Below, piece by piece: positions 1 to 6,494 of a DNA stretch of 19,592 nt. The stretch covers positions 1-19,592 of the forward strand of contig CAAEUQ010000081.1 in NCBI GenBank assembly GCA_900759005.1. Direction: 5' to 3'. The DNA comes from Clostridia bacterium (GTDB lineage Bacteria > Bacillota > Clostridia > Christensenellales > Aristaeellaceae). Below the pieces are notes generated by a model. That model made no database searches, was not told where the DNA came from, and saw nothing but the letters and a program-made list of their open reading frames with translations. Position 1 is the first letter of the stretch. Each line of letters begins with the position of its first letter. Both the position numbers and the translations under genes were made by a program.

Positions 1-1496
1 ATCACCTGTTCTACCTGCCCAAGAAGCACAACTGGTGGGGGCCCGCCGGCGTGACCGGCCCGTGCGGCCCGGACACCGAGATGTTCATCATCAAGGATCA
101 GCCGCCGTGCGGCCCGGACTGCTCGCCCGCGTGCTCCTGCGGCCGCTATCTCGAGATCTGGAACGACGTATTCATGCAGTATGAAAAGCAGGCGGACGGC
201 ACGTTCATTCCGCTGAAGCAGAAGAACGTCGATACAGGCATGGGGCTGGAGCGCACGTTCTGCGTGCTGATGGGCGCGAGCACCGTGTATGAAACCGAAA
301 TCTTCGCGCGCATCATCGGCAAGATCGAAGAGCTTTCCGGCAAAAAGTACGGCTCCGATGAAGAAACCACGAAGTCGATCCGCATCATCTCCGACCATAT
401 GCGCACATCGACCTTCATCCTGGGCGACGACCGCGGCGTAACGCCGTCGAACGTCGATCAGGGCTATATCCTGCGCCGCCTGATTCGCCGCGCGGTGCGC
501 CACGGCATGAAGCTCGGTATGCTCGAAGGCTTCACCTGCGAAGTCGCAAAGGTCATTATCGACCAGTACAAGGAGAATTATCCTGAGCTCGAGCGCAATC
601 AGGGCGTAATCCTCGAGCAGCTCGCGCTCGAAGAGGAGCGCTTCCAGCGCACGCTGAAGAAGGGCGAAGCTGAATTTGCGAAGGTTTACACGAACATGGC
701 GCGCAAGCGCGCGGCGTTCGAAGCGCTGAAGACCGATCGCAGCGAGGAAGCGATCGCCGCAGCGCTCAAGCAGCTGCCGCCGTCGCCGGAAAATCTGCCG
801 GTGATTGAAAAGATCAAGGCGGGCGAAATCACCGACGAGCTGATCGATTCTCTGCTCAAAACCGCCGAAAAGATCGACGGCCGCAGCGCGTTCAAGCTCT
901 ACGACACCTACGGCTTCCCGATCGAGATCACCTGCGAGCTCGCGCGCGAAAAGGGCGTCGAGGTCGACGTTCAGGGCTTCGAGGAGCGCTTCAAGAAGCA
1001 TCAGGAAAACAGTCATGCGGGCGCGGAGCAGCGCTTCAAGGGCGGTCTTGCCGACAACAGCGAGGCAACCGCAAAGCTGCACACCGCGACGCACCTGCTG
1101 CAGGCTGCGCTGAGAAAGGTGCTCGGCGACGAAGTGCATCAGAAGGGTTCGAACATCACCGCGGAGCGCCTGCGCTTCGACTTCTCATTCGGCCGCAAGA
1201 TGACCGATGAAGAGAAGGCGGAGGTCGAGCGTCTGGTCAACGAGGCGATTCAGGCGAAAGTGCCGGTCGTGTGCGAAGAAATGACCGTGGACGAGGCAAA
1301 GGCGCAGGGCGCGATGGGACTGTTCACGTCGAAGTACGGCGAACGCGTCAAGGTATACACCATGGGCGAATACTCCAAGGAAATCTGCGGAGGTCCGCAC
1401 GCGGCGAATACCGGCGATCTGAAATCCTTCAAGATCAAGAAGGAAGAAGCGTCCAGCGCAGGCGTGCGCCGCATCAAGGCGGTTATCGGCGAATAA
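1..1496 (+). CDS. alaS: Alanyl-tRNA synthetase, compact form, 5' truncated by window edge
   Basis: It charges tRNA-Ala with alanine and clears mischarged tRNA in the cytoplasm. The reading frame is already open at base 3 and the start lies outside the window; 497 codons are visible. Class II aminoacylation-core sequence comes first (GPCGPDTEMF, then EIWNDVFMQY, GMGLERT, HMRTSTFILGDDRG), then the tRNA-recognition region (FKLYDTYGFP), then the editing site with both halves of its metal motif: HTATH at 1080-1094 and CGGPH at 1386-1400. The protein stops right after GVRRIKAVIGE, where ordinary bacterial AlaRS (about 870 residues) continues into the C-Ala domain. The roughly 90-residue beta-barrel that normally precedes the HxxxH motif is also missing: only about a dozen residues separate QRFKGG from HTATH. 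Further oddities are a cysteine cluster (C-x3-C-x3-C-x-C) near 108-140 and an insert of about 50 residues before DGRSAFKLYDTYGFP. No frame disruption is seen, so I read it as a functional short form rather than a pseudogene. Confidence 0.95.
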   Translation, partial: HLFYLPKKHNWWGPAGVTGPCGPDTEMFIIKDQPPCGPDCSPACSCGRYLEIWNDVFMQYEKQADGTFIPLKQKNVDTGMGLERTFCVLMGASTVYETEIFARIIGKIEELSGKKYGSDEETTKSIRIISDHMRTSTFILGDDRGVTPSNVDQGYILRRLIRRAVRHGMKLGMLEGFTCEVAKVIIDQYKENYPELERNQGVILEQLALEEERFQRTLKKGEAEFAKVYTNMARKRAAFEALKTDRSEEAIAAALKQLPPSPENLPVIEKIKAGEITDELIDSLLKTAEKIDGRSAFKLYDTYGFPIEITCELAREKGVEVDVQGFEERFKKHQENSHAGAEQRFKGGLADNSEATAKLHTATHLLQAALRKVLGDEVHQKGSNITAERLRFDFSFGRKMTDEEKAEVERLVNEAIQAKVPVVCEEMTVDEAKAQGAMGLFTSKYGERVKVYTMGEYSKEICGGPHAANTGDLKSFKIKKEEASSAGVRRIKAVIGE

Positions 1497-1502
1497 TCAT
1501 TC

Positions 1503-1531
1503 GGGGGAAGCGATCGGCTTCCCCTTTTTTT
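1503..1531 (+). terminator. Intrinsic terminator of alaS
   Basis: A perfect 8-bp stem, GGGGAAGC with GCTTCCCC (1504-1511 and 1517-1524), a five-base loop and a run of seven T at 1525-1531, eight bases after the alaS stop codon. Confidence 0.92.
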
Positions 1532-1532
1532 G

Positions 1533-1706
1533 AGACAGCGCCGCGGAATCGGCAGCACGCTGCTGAAAATGCTGCTCGCGCGTTATTCGCACGTGTATCA
1601 ATTCGAGCTTTTGACGGACGATGCGGAGAAAACGAATCGCTTCTATCAATCCGTCGGCTTTCAGCCGGTAGAAGCGATCGGCTGCCGCGCATTCATTCGC
1701 GCATAA
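1533..1706 (+). pseudogene. C-terminal remnant of a GNAT-family N-acetyltransferase
   Basis: This stretch has no start codon or ribosome binding site, but its frame encodes 57 residues that read as the second half of a GNAT acetyltransferase. RQRRGIGSTLL fits the acetyl-CoA-binding motif A (Q/R-x2-G-x-G/A), and about 35 residues later NRFYQSVGFQPV fits the usual N-x-FY-x3-GF segment near the C-terminus. The frame ends in TAA at 1704. The N-terminal half, normally about 80-90 residues, is absent: the fragment begins at once after the T-run of the alaS terminator, so a deletion seems to have joined the two. It is too short for an active enzyme. A misassembly joining two loci would look the same. 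Confidence 0.7.
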
Positions 1707-1712
1707 AATCGG

Positions 1713-1737
1713 GCGCAGTCTCCAAATAGGGCTGCGC
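1713..1737 (-). terminator. Possible weak terminator hairpin downstream of the zinc-ribbon gene
   Basis: GCGCAG (1713-1718) and CTGCGC (1732-1737) can pair around a 13-base loop. Read on the minus strand, the stem is followed by CCGATTTTATG, a poor T-run. It lies about 50 bp past the stop of the minus-strand gene at 1791. Confidence 0.3.
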
Positions 1738-1790
1738 GCGATTCACGCGTTGCGTTCGGTTTTACTATCTTCAAAGGAACAGCGCCCATT

Positions 1791-2327
1791 TTATGCCGTT
1801 TCAAAATCAATGAAATTTCTGTATTTCATTCCGCAGCCGCGGCATTCGAGCGCAACCCATATCCATGTAAACGCGTTCTCCGGTTCGGCAATTTCAAGCG
1901 CCCCATCGTTTGAATATTCATAGCGTATTGCGACGGAAAAAGCATCGCCGCCGCATCGATTGCAAACGACGCGCCTGAATGCGGCGCGCGCACCTTTTCC
2001 ATTCGGCTCATACCCGCCGCAGCGACCGTCGGAAATCATTTCATCTTCCCCGCCTGCATTCCAATCGCAGCCGTCATACCCGTCGCAGCGGCTGTCGAAA
2101 ACCAGAATGCGCTTTCCGCACACTTTGCAGCCGGCTTCCAGCGCGATATTTTCATTTTCCGGAAAGAGGTGCATCCCGTAAAATATGCCGTGCCGGATTT
2201 TTCCTTCGGCGAATACTTCAAACGCCCGATTGCCGCAGCAGACCAGCCTGCCATCGATCCGCTCTTCGCCGCGCGTCCGCTTTTCGCGCTCGATCTTCAA
2301 ATACGGGCGAATCTTTTTCGGAATCAT
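1791..2327 (-). CDS. Zinc-ribbon-like protein of unknown function with four CxxC-type cysteine pairs
   Basis: I do not recognise a named family. The 178-residue product has a basic N-terminus (MIPKKIRPYLKIEREKR), no signal peptide and no membrane segment, so it should be cytoplasmic. Cysteines come in clusters: CCGN near residue 30, CKVCGK near 68, further single cysteines in a DGYDGCDWNAG-like acidic and glycine-rich middle part, CNRCGG near 122 and CRGCGM near 162. The pairs resemble zinc-ribbon knuckles, and the first and last could close a fold around the middle ones. The start is supported by a GGGGGAG ribosome binding site just upstream, at about 2333-2340. It sits between two gene remnants (GNAT on one side, LysR on the other), and no partner gene is evident. 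Zinc binding is inferred from cysteine spacing only. Confidence 0.75.
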   Translation of the reverse strand: MIPKKIRPYLKIEREKRTRGEERIDGRLVCCGNRAFEVFAEGKIRHGIFYGMHLFPENENIALEAGCKVCGKRILVFDSRCDGYDGCDWNAGGEDEMISDGRCGGYEPNGKGARAAFRRVVCNRCGGDAFSVAIRYEYSNDGALEIAEPENAFTWIWVALECRGCGMKYRNFIDFETA

Positions 2328-2355
2328 CGCTTCTCCCCCTTTACCAAATGCTGAT

Positions 2356-2580
2356 TCACCGTTCCGCCGTCTGCGCGCGAACGTATTTGCAGAAGCGCTG
2401 CGCGCTCGGGGTCAGGAATTTCTTTTTCGCGTGAATCAGGCTGAACGAAAGCGCGTTTTCCGGCGTTTTGATCGGAACGGCAGCGACCTGCGGCATTTGC
2501 GCGGCGCTCTCCTTCAATACCGGCGAAACGATCACGCTGGAGGGCAGCATGGGGCTGCGTCCGTAAATTTTTGGATTGAC
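2356..2580 (-). pseudogene. C-terminal remnant of a LysR-type transcriptional regulator
   Basis: The minus-strand frame encodes about 75 residues, of which the last 64 (from an internal ATG at 2550) resemble the end of a LysR substrate-binding domain: LPSSVIVSPVLKE, then the pattern SFSLIHAKKKFLTPSAQRF, which corresponds to the conserved hydrophobic strand plus 'lsPaaqaFi' helix that closes this domain. The DNA-binding winged helix-turn-helix and most of the sensor domain are missing, as an in-frame stop lies just upstream and the promoter of the arabinofuranosidase gene takes over there. I see no ribosome binding site for the ATG at 2550. Family assignment rests on a short stretch, so it is probable rather than certain. 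Confidence 0.6.
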
Positions 2581-2604
2581 GCGGCGTTACATTTTTGTTA
2601 TACT
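2576..2604 (+). promoter_or_regulatory. Sigma-A promoter of the GH51 gene
   Basis: TTGACG (2576-2581), 17-bp spacer, TATACT (2599-2604). Start of transcription is expected near 2611, which gives a very short leader with the ribosome binding site GGGAGG at 2616-2621. Confidence 0.85.
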
Positions 2605-2630
2605 ATTCATGAGATGGGAGGCTGAAGCTC

Positions 2631-4136
2631 ATGAAAGTTGCAAAAATGATTTTGGACAAGGCTTACACGATCGGCAGGATCGACCCACGGATGTACGGCT
2701 CGTTCATCGAACATCTCGGCCGCGCGGTTTACGGCGGCATTTACGAGCCGACGCATCCGCTCGCGGACGAACAGGGCTTCCGGCGCGACGTGATCGATCG
2801 CGTGCGCGAGCTGGGCGTTCCGGTGGTTCGCTATCCGGGCGGCAATTTCGTTTCCGGATTCAATTGGGAGGATTCCGTGGGCAAGGATCGCCCGAAGCGG
2901 CTGGATCTGGCATGGTTCACGACCGAGACGAACGAGGTCGGTATGCACGAATTCTGCGATTGGTGCGAAAAGGCGAATACCAGCCCGATGTATTCGATCA
3001 ACCTGGGCACGCGCGGTCCCGAACAGGCGCGCGACGTGGTGGAATACGCCAATCATCCCGGCGGGAGCAAATTCTCCGACCTGCGCATTCAGAACGGCAA
3101 AAAGGATCCGCTGAATATTCGCCTCTGGTGTCTCGGCAACGAAATGGACGGCCCGTGGCAGATGGGCGCAAAAACCGCATACGAATACGGCAGGATCGCC
3201 AATGAATCCGCAAAAATGATGAAATGGGTGGATCCGAGCATCGAACTGGTCGCGTGCGGCTCGTCGAGCTCCGAAATGCCGACGTTCGGCTCGTGGGAAT
3301 ACGAGATGCTGTCCGAATGCTACGACAACATCGATTATGTTTCGCTCCACCGCTATTACGGCAATCCCACCGGCGATACGCCCGGCTTCCTTGCCCGCGC
3401 GATGGACACCGACGAATTCATCCGCACGGTCGTTTCAATCTGCGATGCGGTCAAGGGCAAAAAGCATTCCAAAAAGACGATCAGCCTTTCATTCGACGAG
3501 TGGAACGTCTGGTATCATTCCGGCGAGCAGGATAAGGAAATCTGGAAGCGCGACCGCTGGGGACGCGCGCTGCCGCTGCTCGAGGATATTTACAATTTTG
3601 AAGACGCGCTGCTGTGCGGCTCGATTCTGATCACCTTCCTGCGCAACGCTGATCGCGTGAAGATCGCGTGTCTGGCGCAGCTGGTGAACGTCATTGCGCC
3701 GATCATGACGCGCAACGGAGGCGGCTGCTGGGCGCAGACGACGTATTATCCGATGATGCACGCGTCGAAATACGGCCGCGGCACGGCGCTGCGCGCGATT
3801 GTGGACAGCCCTGTCTATGATTGCCGCGATTTCGAAGCCGTTCCGCTGATCGACGCAACCGCGACGCTCGGCGACGACGGTTCGGTCACGGTTTTCTGCG
3901 TCAATCGCGATCTGAAGGAGGATTTCAGCCTTGAGATCGACCTTCGCGCATTCGATTCACTCCGCCTGAGCGAGCATATTCTCCTGCATCACGACGATGT
4001 AAAGGCAATCAACACGGAAGAAAATCCGATGAACGTCGCGCCTGTCGCCGGACCCGGCGGCATGCTGGACGGCGGAAAGGCAACCGTCCGCGTGCCTGCG
4101 CTGAGCTGGAATGTCATTCGATTCACGAAGGAGTGA
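2631..4136 (+). CDS. abfA: Alpha-N-arabinofuranosidase, glycoside hydrolase family 51
   Basis: It removes terminal alpha-L-arabinofuranosyl residues from arabinoxylan- or arabinan-derived oligosaccharides by a retaining mechanism. The 501-residue length is normal for the family. The TIM-barrel N-terminus shows the family signature YGSFIEHLGRAVYGGIYEP (residues 22-40), followed by VVRYPGGNFVSGFNW. The general acid/base is Glu171 in the sequence GNEMDGPW, and the nucleophile is Glu290 in SFDEWNVWY. The last 110 or so residues (from about ATLGDDGSVTVFCVNRD) form the expected C-terminal beta-sandwich. No signal peptide is present, so it should act on imported oligosaccharides in the cytoplasm. 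The ATG has GGGAGG nine bases upstream and a near-consensus promoter. The next gene follows after 6 bp and is probably co-transcribed. Confidence 0.96.
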   Translation: MKVAKMILDKAYTIGRIDPRMYGSFIEHLGRAVYGGIYEPTHPLADEQGFRRDVIDRVRELGVPVVRYPGGNFVSGFNWEDSVGKDRPKRLDLAWFTTETNEVGMHEFCDWCEKANTSPMYSINLGTRGPEQARDVVEYANHPGGSKFSDLRIQNGKKDPLNIRLWCLGNEMDGPWQMGAKTAYEYGRIANESAKMMKWVDPSIELVACGSSSSEMPTFGSWEYEMLSECYDNIDYVSLHRYYGNPTGDTPGFLARAMDTDEFIRTVVSICDAVKGKKHSKKTISLSFDEWNVWYHSGEQDKEIWKRDRWGRALPLLEDIYNFEDALLCGSILITFLRNADRVKIACLAQLVNVIAPIMTRNGGGCWAQTTYYPMMHASKYGRGTALRAIVDSPVYDCRDFEAVPLIDATATLGDDGSVTVFCVNRDLKEDFSLEIDLRAFDSLRLSEHILLHHDDVKAINTEENPMNVAPVAGPGGMLDGGKATVRVPALSWNVIRFTKE

Positions 4137-4142
4137 GTTTTT

Positions 4143-4703
4143 ATGTTCAAACGCCTGATTCTGATTGCCGTCGCGCTTCTGATGCTTCTGGGAACCGCTT
4201 TTGCCGAAGGATTGCCTGCGTTTGAACCGTATACCGCCGCGCTTTCCGCGCCCGAAGGCGCCGAATGGAAGGAAGACGGCGATCTGCGCGTGATGAATCT
4301 GGAAAACGATATTCAGATTCACGTTTGCCTGATCGATGAAAACATCGCGGCGCTGACCGTCGTCGCGCCGGCGGAAACCGATTTTTCCGAAGCGGCAGTC
4401 ACCGCGATTTGCGCGCTGAACGTACTGAGCGAGGAATCGCTGAATCAGCTGTCCGCGCTTAGCGAGGAAACGACGCTGGAGGGCTATCTGATCACCCCGA
4501 TGCGCGGAAAATCGTATGCCGGAATTGCCATTCGCCCGTCCGAGAGCGAAGCCGAATGGGTATGGCAGCCGCTGCGCGGTGGAGAAAAGTATCACGCCAA
4601 GCCGATCTGCGGGCGTACAGAAGCCCCGCGCCTCGAAACAAAGGAAGCCGCCGAAGGGCTGAATTTCGCCCCGTGCGGCAAGTGCTTTAAGGCTGAAAAC
4701 TGA
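4143..4703 (+). CDS. Secreted protein of unknown function with a C-terminal His-x4-Cys...Cys-x2-Cys module
   Basis: The 186-residue product starts with a signal peptide (basic MFKR, hydrophobic stretch to about residue 19, likely cleavage after AFA at 21). The middle (about 25-135) is an unrecognised mixed alpha/beta region rich in Glu and Ala with few cysteines. The C-terminus carries GGEKYHAKPICGR and APCGKC: His151, Cys156, Cys178 and Cys181, spaced like a small one-metal site. The pattern (aromatic-His, four residues, Cys, about 20 residues with an Ala/Glu/Gly helix, Pro-Cys-x2-Cys) recalls the Ada-like metal-binding tails seen on many secreted Bacillota proteins, and is repeated four times in the gene at 18908-19592. 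It follows the GH51 gene by 6 bp; the GGAG ribosome binding site overlaps the end of that gene. The 3' end is included in a 105-bp tandem duplication. Function unknown. Confidence 0.85.
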   Translation: MFKRLILIAVALLMLLGTAFAEGLPAFEPYTAALSAPEGAEWKEDGDLRVMNLENDIQIHVCLIDENIAALTVVAPAETDFSEAAVTAICALNVLSEESLNQLSALSEETTLEGYLITPMRGKSYAGIAIRPSESEAEWVWQPLRGGEKYHAKPICGRTEAPRLETKEAAEGLNFAPCGKCFKAEN

Positions 4704-4710
4704 ATCCGCA

Positions 4711-4744
4711 CTCTCCCAACGCAATGCCGCGGGAGAGCGTTTTC
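4711..4744 (+). terminator. Terminator-like hairpin of repeat unit 1
   Basis: CTCTCCC (4711-4717) pairs with GGGAGAG (4731-4737); CG then TTTT follows. The short T-run makes it a moderate intrinsic terminator for the GH51-secreted protein pair. Confidence 0.55.
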
Positions 4745-4813
4745 AACAAAAGCCGCCGAAACGCTGGATTTTGCCCCGTGCAGCAAGTGCTTTAAGGCTG
4801 AAAAGTGAATCCG

Positions 4814-4847
4814 CGCTCTCCCGACGCAATGCCGCGGGAGAGCGTTT
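4814..4847 (+). terminator. Terminator-like hairpin of repeat unit 2
   Basis: CGCTCTCCCG (4814-4823) pairs perfectly with CGGGAGAGCG (4835-4844), followed by TTTG. The stem is longer and better matched than in unit 1 (three of the unit differences improve or keep pairing), though the T-run is only three bases. Confidence 0.5.
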
Positions 4848-4850
4848 GCA

Positions 4851-4890
4851 TCAAAAAAGGCCTGCAAAACGATCGCATTTTGCAGGTCTT
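4851..4890 (-). terminator. Intrinsic terminator of pgi
   Basis: A 13-bp stem with one G-U pair (4857-4869 with 4878-4890) around an eight-base loop. Read on the minus strand it runs into six T (the complement of 4853-4858). It lies 50 bp past the pgi stop. Confidence 0.8.
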
Positions 4891-4899
4891 ATACAATAT

Positions 4900-4925
4900 G
4901 AAAGCCACCGGAACCGGCGGCTTTC
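4900..4925. other. Near-perfect hairpin between pgi and its terminator
   Basis: GAAAGCC (4900-4906) pairs with GGCTTTC (4919-4925) and CCGG with CCGG inside, around a two-base loop. There is no proper T-run on either strand (TTTC on plus). It may protect the pgi mRNA end or assist termination. Confidence 0.5.
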
Positions 4926-4939
4926 TTTCAAATCCGGAA

Positions 4940-6346
4940 TTACAGGATGTATTCATCCACGCGCGCGGGGCGATTCTTCATCTCTTCGCGCTTCGCAGTG
5001 TGCACCTCGGAATCATAGCCCATGACCGCATACGCCGCGAGCTTGGATTCCTCAACGCCGGGCTGGTTGAACGTATTGATGTTCAAAAGCGCGCCCGCAT
5101 ACGCAGTCACCAGCTCGAAGAAGTACAGCAGCTGACCAATCGTATACGCGCTGACCTCGGGCAGCTCGATCACCTGGCACATACGCTCCGCCTTGTACAG
5201 CGCGTATTCCGTGCCCTGGCGCTCCGCCTCAATCAGCTGATTGTGGCTCTTGCCACCCAGGAACGCGATCGTCGGGATGTCGTCGCAGCCGTGCGGAATG
5301 TTGGTCGTCGCGCGGAAATCATCCACCTTCAGGAAGGTGATCACCTTGTCGAACGGGCCTTCGGTGTACAGCTGGAGCTGCGAATGCTGGTCGGTCACGC
5401 CCAGGGTCTTGATCGGGGTCTGACCGGCGTGGCAGGGCTTGCCGTCGAGGGTCACGTTCTTGCCGAGGGACTCCGCCCACAGCTGCGCATACCAGTCCGC
5501 CATCAGCTTCAGGCTGTCGGCATACGGCATCATGACGGACATATTCGCGCCCTTTTCGAACGCGAGCATCATCAGTCCCGCATCCAGCAGCGCCGGATTC
5601 CTGAATACGTCGTCGGTTTTGCATCTCTCGTCCATATCGCGCGCGCCGGTCAGCATCGCGCGGATATCGATGTTGCAAACCGCCGCCGCAATCAGACCCA
5701 CCGGGCACAGTTCGGAGAAGCGTCCGCCCACGCCGTCCGGAATATAGAAGGTCTTGAAGCCCTCGCGCTTCGCGATCTTGATCAGGAAGCCCCTGGTTTC
5801 AGAGGTGGTGATCAGAATGTGCTTCTTCCAATCGTCGCCGCACGCCGCCTTCAGTGCGTCGGTCACGATCAGGTACTGGCTCATCGTTTCCGCCGTGCCG
5901 CCGGACTTGGTGATCACATTGAAGCACGTCTTCTTCAGGTCGATCACGTCCATCAGCGCCGCCATGCGCTCCGGATCGATGTTGTCCTCAATGTAAAGGC
6001 GCGGGCCGTTGCGCTTTTCAGCGGACAGCTCGTTGTAATGCAAATGATTCAGCGCCGCCTGAACCGCCGCCGGGCCGAGCGCGCTGCCGCCGATGCCGAG
6101 CACGACGAACGCCTCGAACTCGCTGCGGATTTCCTTCGCGGTCTTTTCGATCTCGGCAACGACTGCTTCCTGATTATAGGGCAGATCCATCCAGCCCTGC
6201 ATATCCTTGCCGCGGCCGGCTTCCACCGCCGCGTAAGCCTGCTTCATTGCGGGAATTTTCGCGTCCAGCTCGGCGCGGGAAATGCCGCGGGGACCGACGT
6301 ATTCAGCCATCATCGGATTGACATCCAGACGAATTTGATTCTTCAT
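4940..6346 (-). CDS. pgi: Glucose-6-phosphate isomerase
   Basis: It interconverts glucose-6-phosphate and fructose-6-phosphate in the cytoplasm, the second step of glycolysis. The 468-residue protein has the bacterial-length form. Seen in order: VVLGIGGSALGP (sugar-phosphate-binding region), NVITKSGGTAETMSQY (phosphate loop), the family signature DGVGGRFSEL, and the C-terminal QPGVEESK segment with its conserved lysine. I place the start at the ATG whose first base is complement of 6346 (MKNQIRLDV), because GGAGG (complement of 6355-6359) lies eight bases upstream of it; the in-frame ATG five codons earlier contains this ribosome binding site and has none of its own. The gene stands alone, with its own consensus promoter and terminator. 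Confidence 0.96.
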   Translation of the reverse strand: MKNQIRLDVNPMMAEYVGPRGISRAELDAKIPAMKQAYAAVEAGRGKDMQGWMDLPYNQEAVVAEIEKTAKEIRSEFEAFVVLGIGGSALGPAAVQAALNHLHYNELSAEKRNGPRLYIEDNIDPERMAALMDVIDLKKTCFNVITKSGGTAETMSQYLIVTDALKAACGDDWKKHILITTSETRGFLIKIAKREGFKTFYIPDGVGGRFSELCPVGLIAAAVCNIDIRAMLTGARDMDERCKTDDVFRNPALLDAGLMMLAFEKGANMSVMMPYADSLKLMADWYAQLWAESLGKNVTLDGKPCHAGQTPIKTLGVTDQHSQLQLYTEGPFDKVITFLKVDDFRATTNIPHGCDDIPTIAFLGGKSHNQLIEAERQGTEYALYKAERMCQVIELPEVSAYTIGQLLYFFELVTAYAGALLNINTFNQPGVEESKLAAYAVMGYDSEVHTAKREEMKNRPARVDEYIL

Positions 6347-6378
6347 GCCATATGCCTCCATTCTATTTGACTGTACCT

Positions 6379-6407
6379 ATTATATTCCAAATCCCCCCGC
6401 GTGTCAA
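6379..6407 (-). promoter_or_regulatory. Perfect consensus sigma-A promoter of pgi
   Basis: On the minus strand: TTGACA (complement of 6402-6407), 17-bp spacer containing a run of G, TATAAT (complement of 6379-6384). Both hexamers and the spacing match the consensus exactly, which suggests strong constitutive expression. Confidence 0.92.
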
Positions 6408-6429
6408 CTTTTGCTTCCATAGATTACAT

Positions 6430-6458
6430 TTGATTTTACGTTTCATTTATAGGATAAT
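6430..6458 (+). promoter_or_regulatory. Probable promoter of the DUF3810-to-histidine-kinase operon
   Basis: TTGATT (6430-6435), 17-bp spacer, GATAAT (6453-6458), 36 bp ahead of the first start codon. It is divergent from the pgi promoter. Confidence 0.6.
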
Positions 6459-6494
6459 CAAGCCGGAATCCATTCCGAAGGAGGCGCGGCGATC

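Larger units (their letters stand above)
4647..4856 (+). repeat. Two tandem 105-bp direct repeats covering gene 3' end and hairpin
   Basis: Unit 1 is 4647-4751 and unit 2 is 4752-4856; by eye 95 of 105 positions agree. Each unit holds 18 codons ending in TGA, then a CTCTCCC/GGGAGAG hairpin. Unit 1 is the real end of the secreted-protein gene and encodes APCGKCFKAEN. Unit 2 stays open in the same frame and encodes APCSKCFKAEK, again closed by TGA (4806-4808), but is cut off from the gene by the first TGA (4701-4703). The five coding differences fall in five codons' worth of positions (four amino-acid changes, one silent), and both cysteines are retained. Confidence 0.93.

Noticed and set aside
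1271..1729. A 152-codon frame across the alaS end and the GNAT remnant
   Set aside because: It is out of frame with both and runs through the terminator; the remnant is recognisable only in the frame starting at 1533.
2607..3350. A 247-codon minus-strand frame opposite the GH51 gene
   Set aside because: It overlaps the catalytic region of a clear GH51 enzyme and shows no independent signals.
4647..4856. A CRISPR array
   Set aside because: There are only two adjacent 105-bp units without spacers; they are a coding and hairpin duplication.
4592..4867. A 91-codon minus-strand frame with two similar halves
   Set aside because: The internal repetition is only the complement of the 105-bp tandem repeat; no ribosome binding site or plausible protein character.
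4805..6370. A 521-codon open frame on the plus strand opposite pgi
   Set aside because: It is antisense to an unmistakable pgi gene; its product is Arg/His/Gln-rich, as expected from the complement of GC-rich coding DNA, and has no ribosome binding site or family marks.
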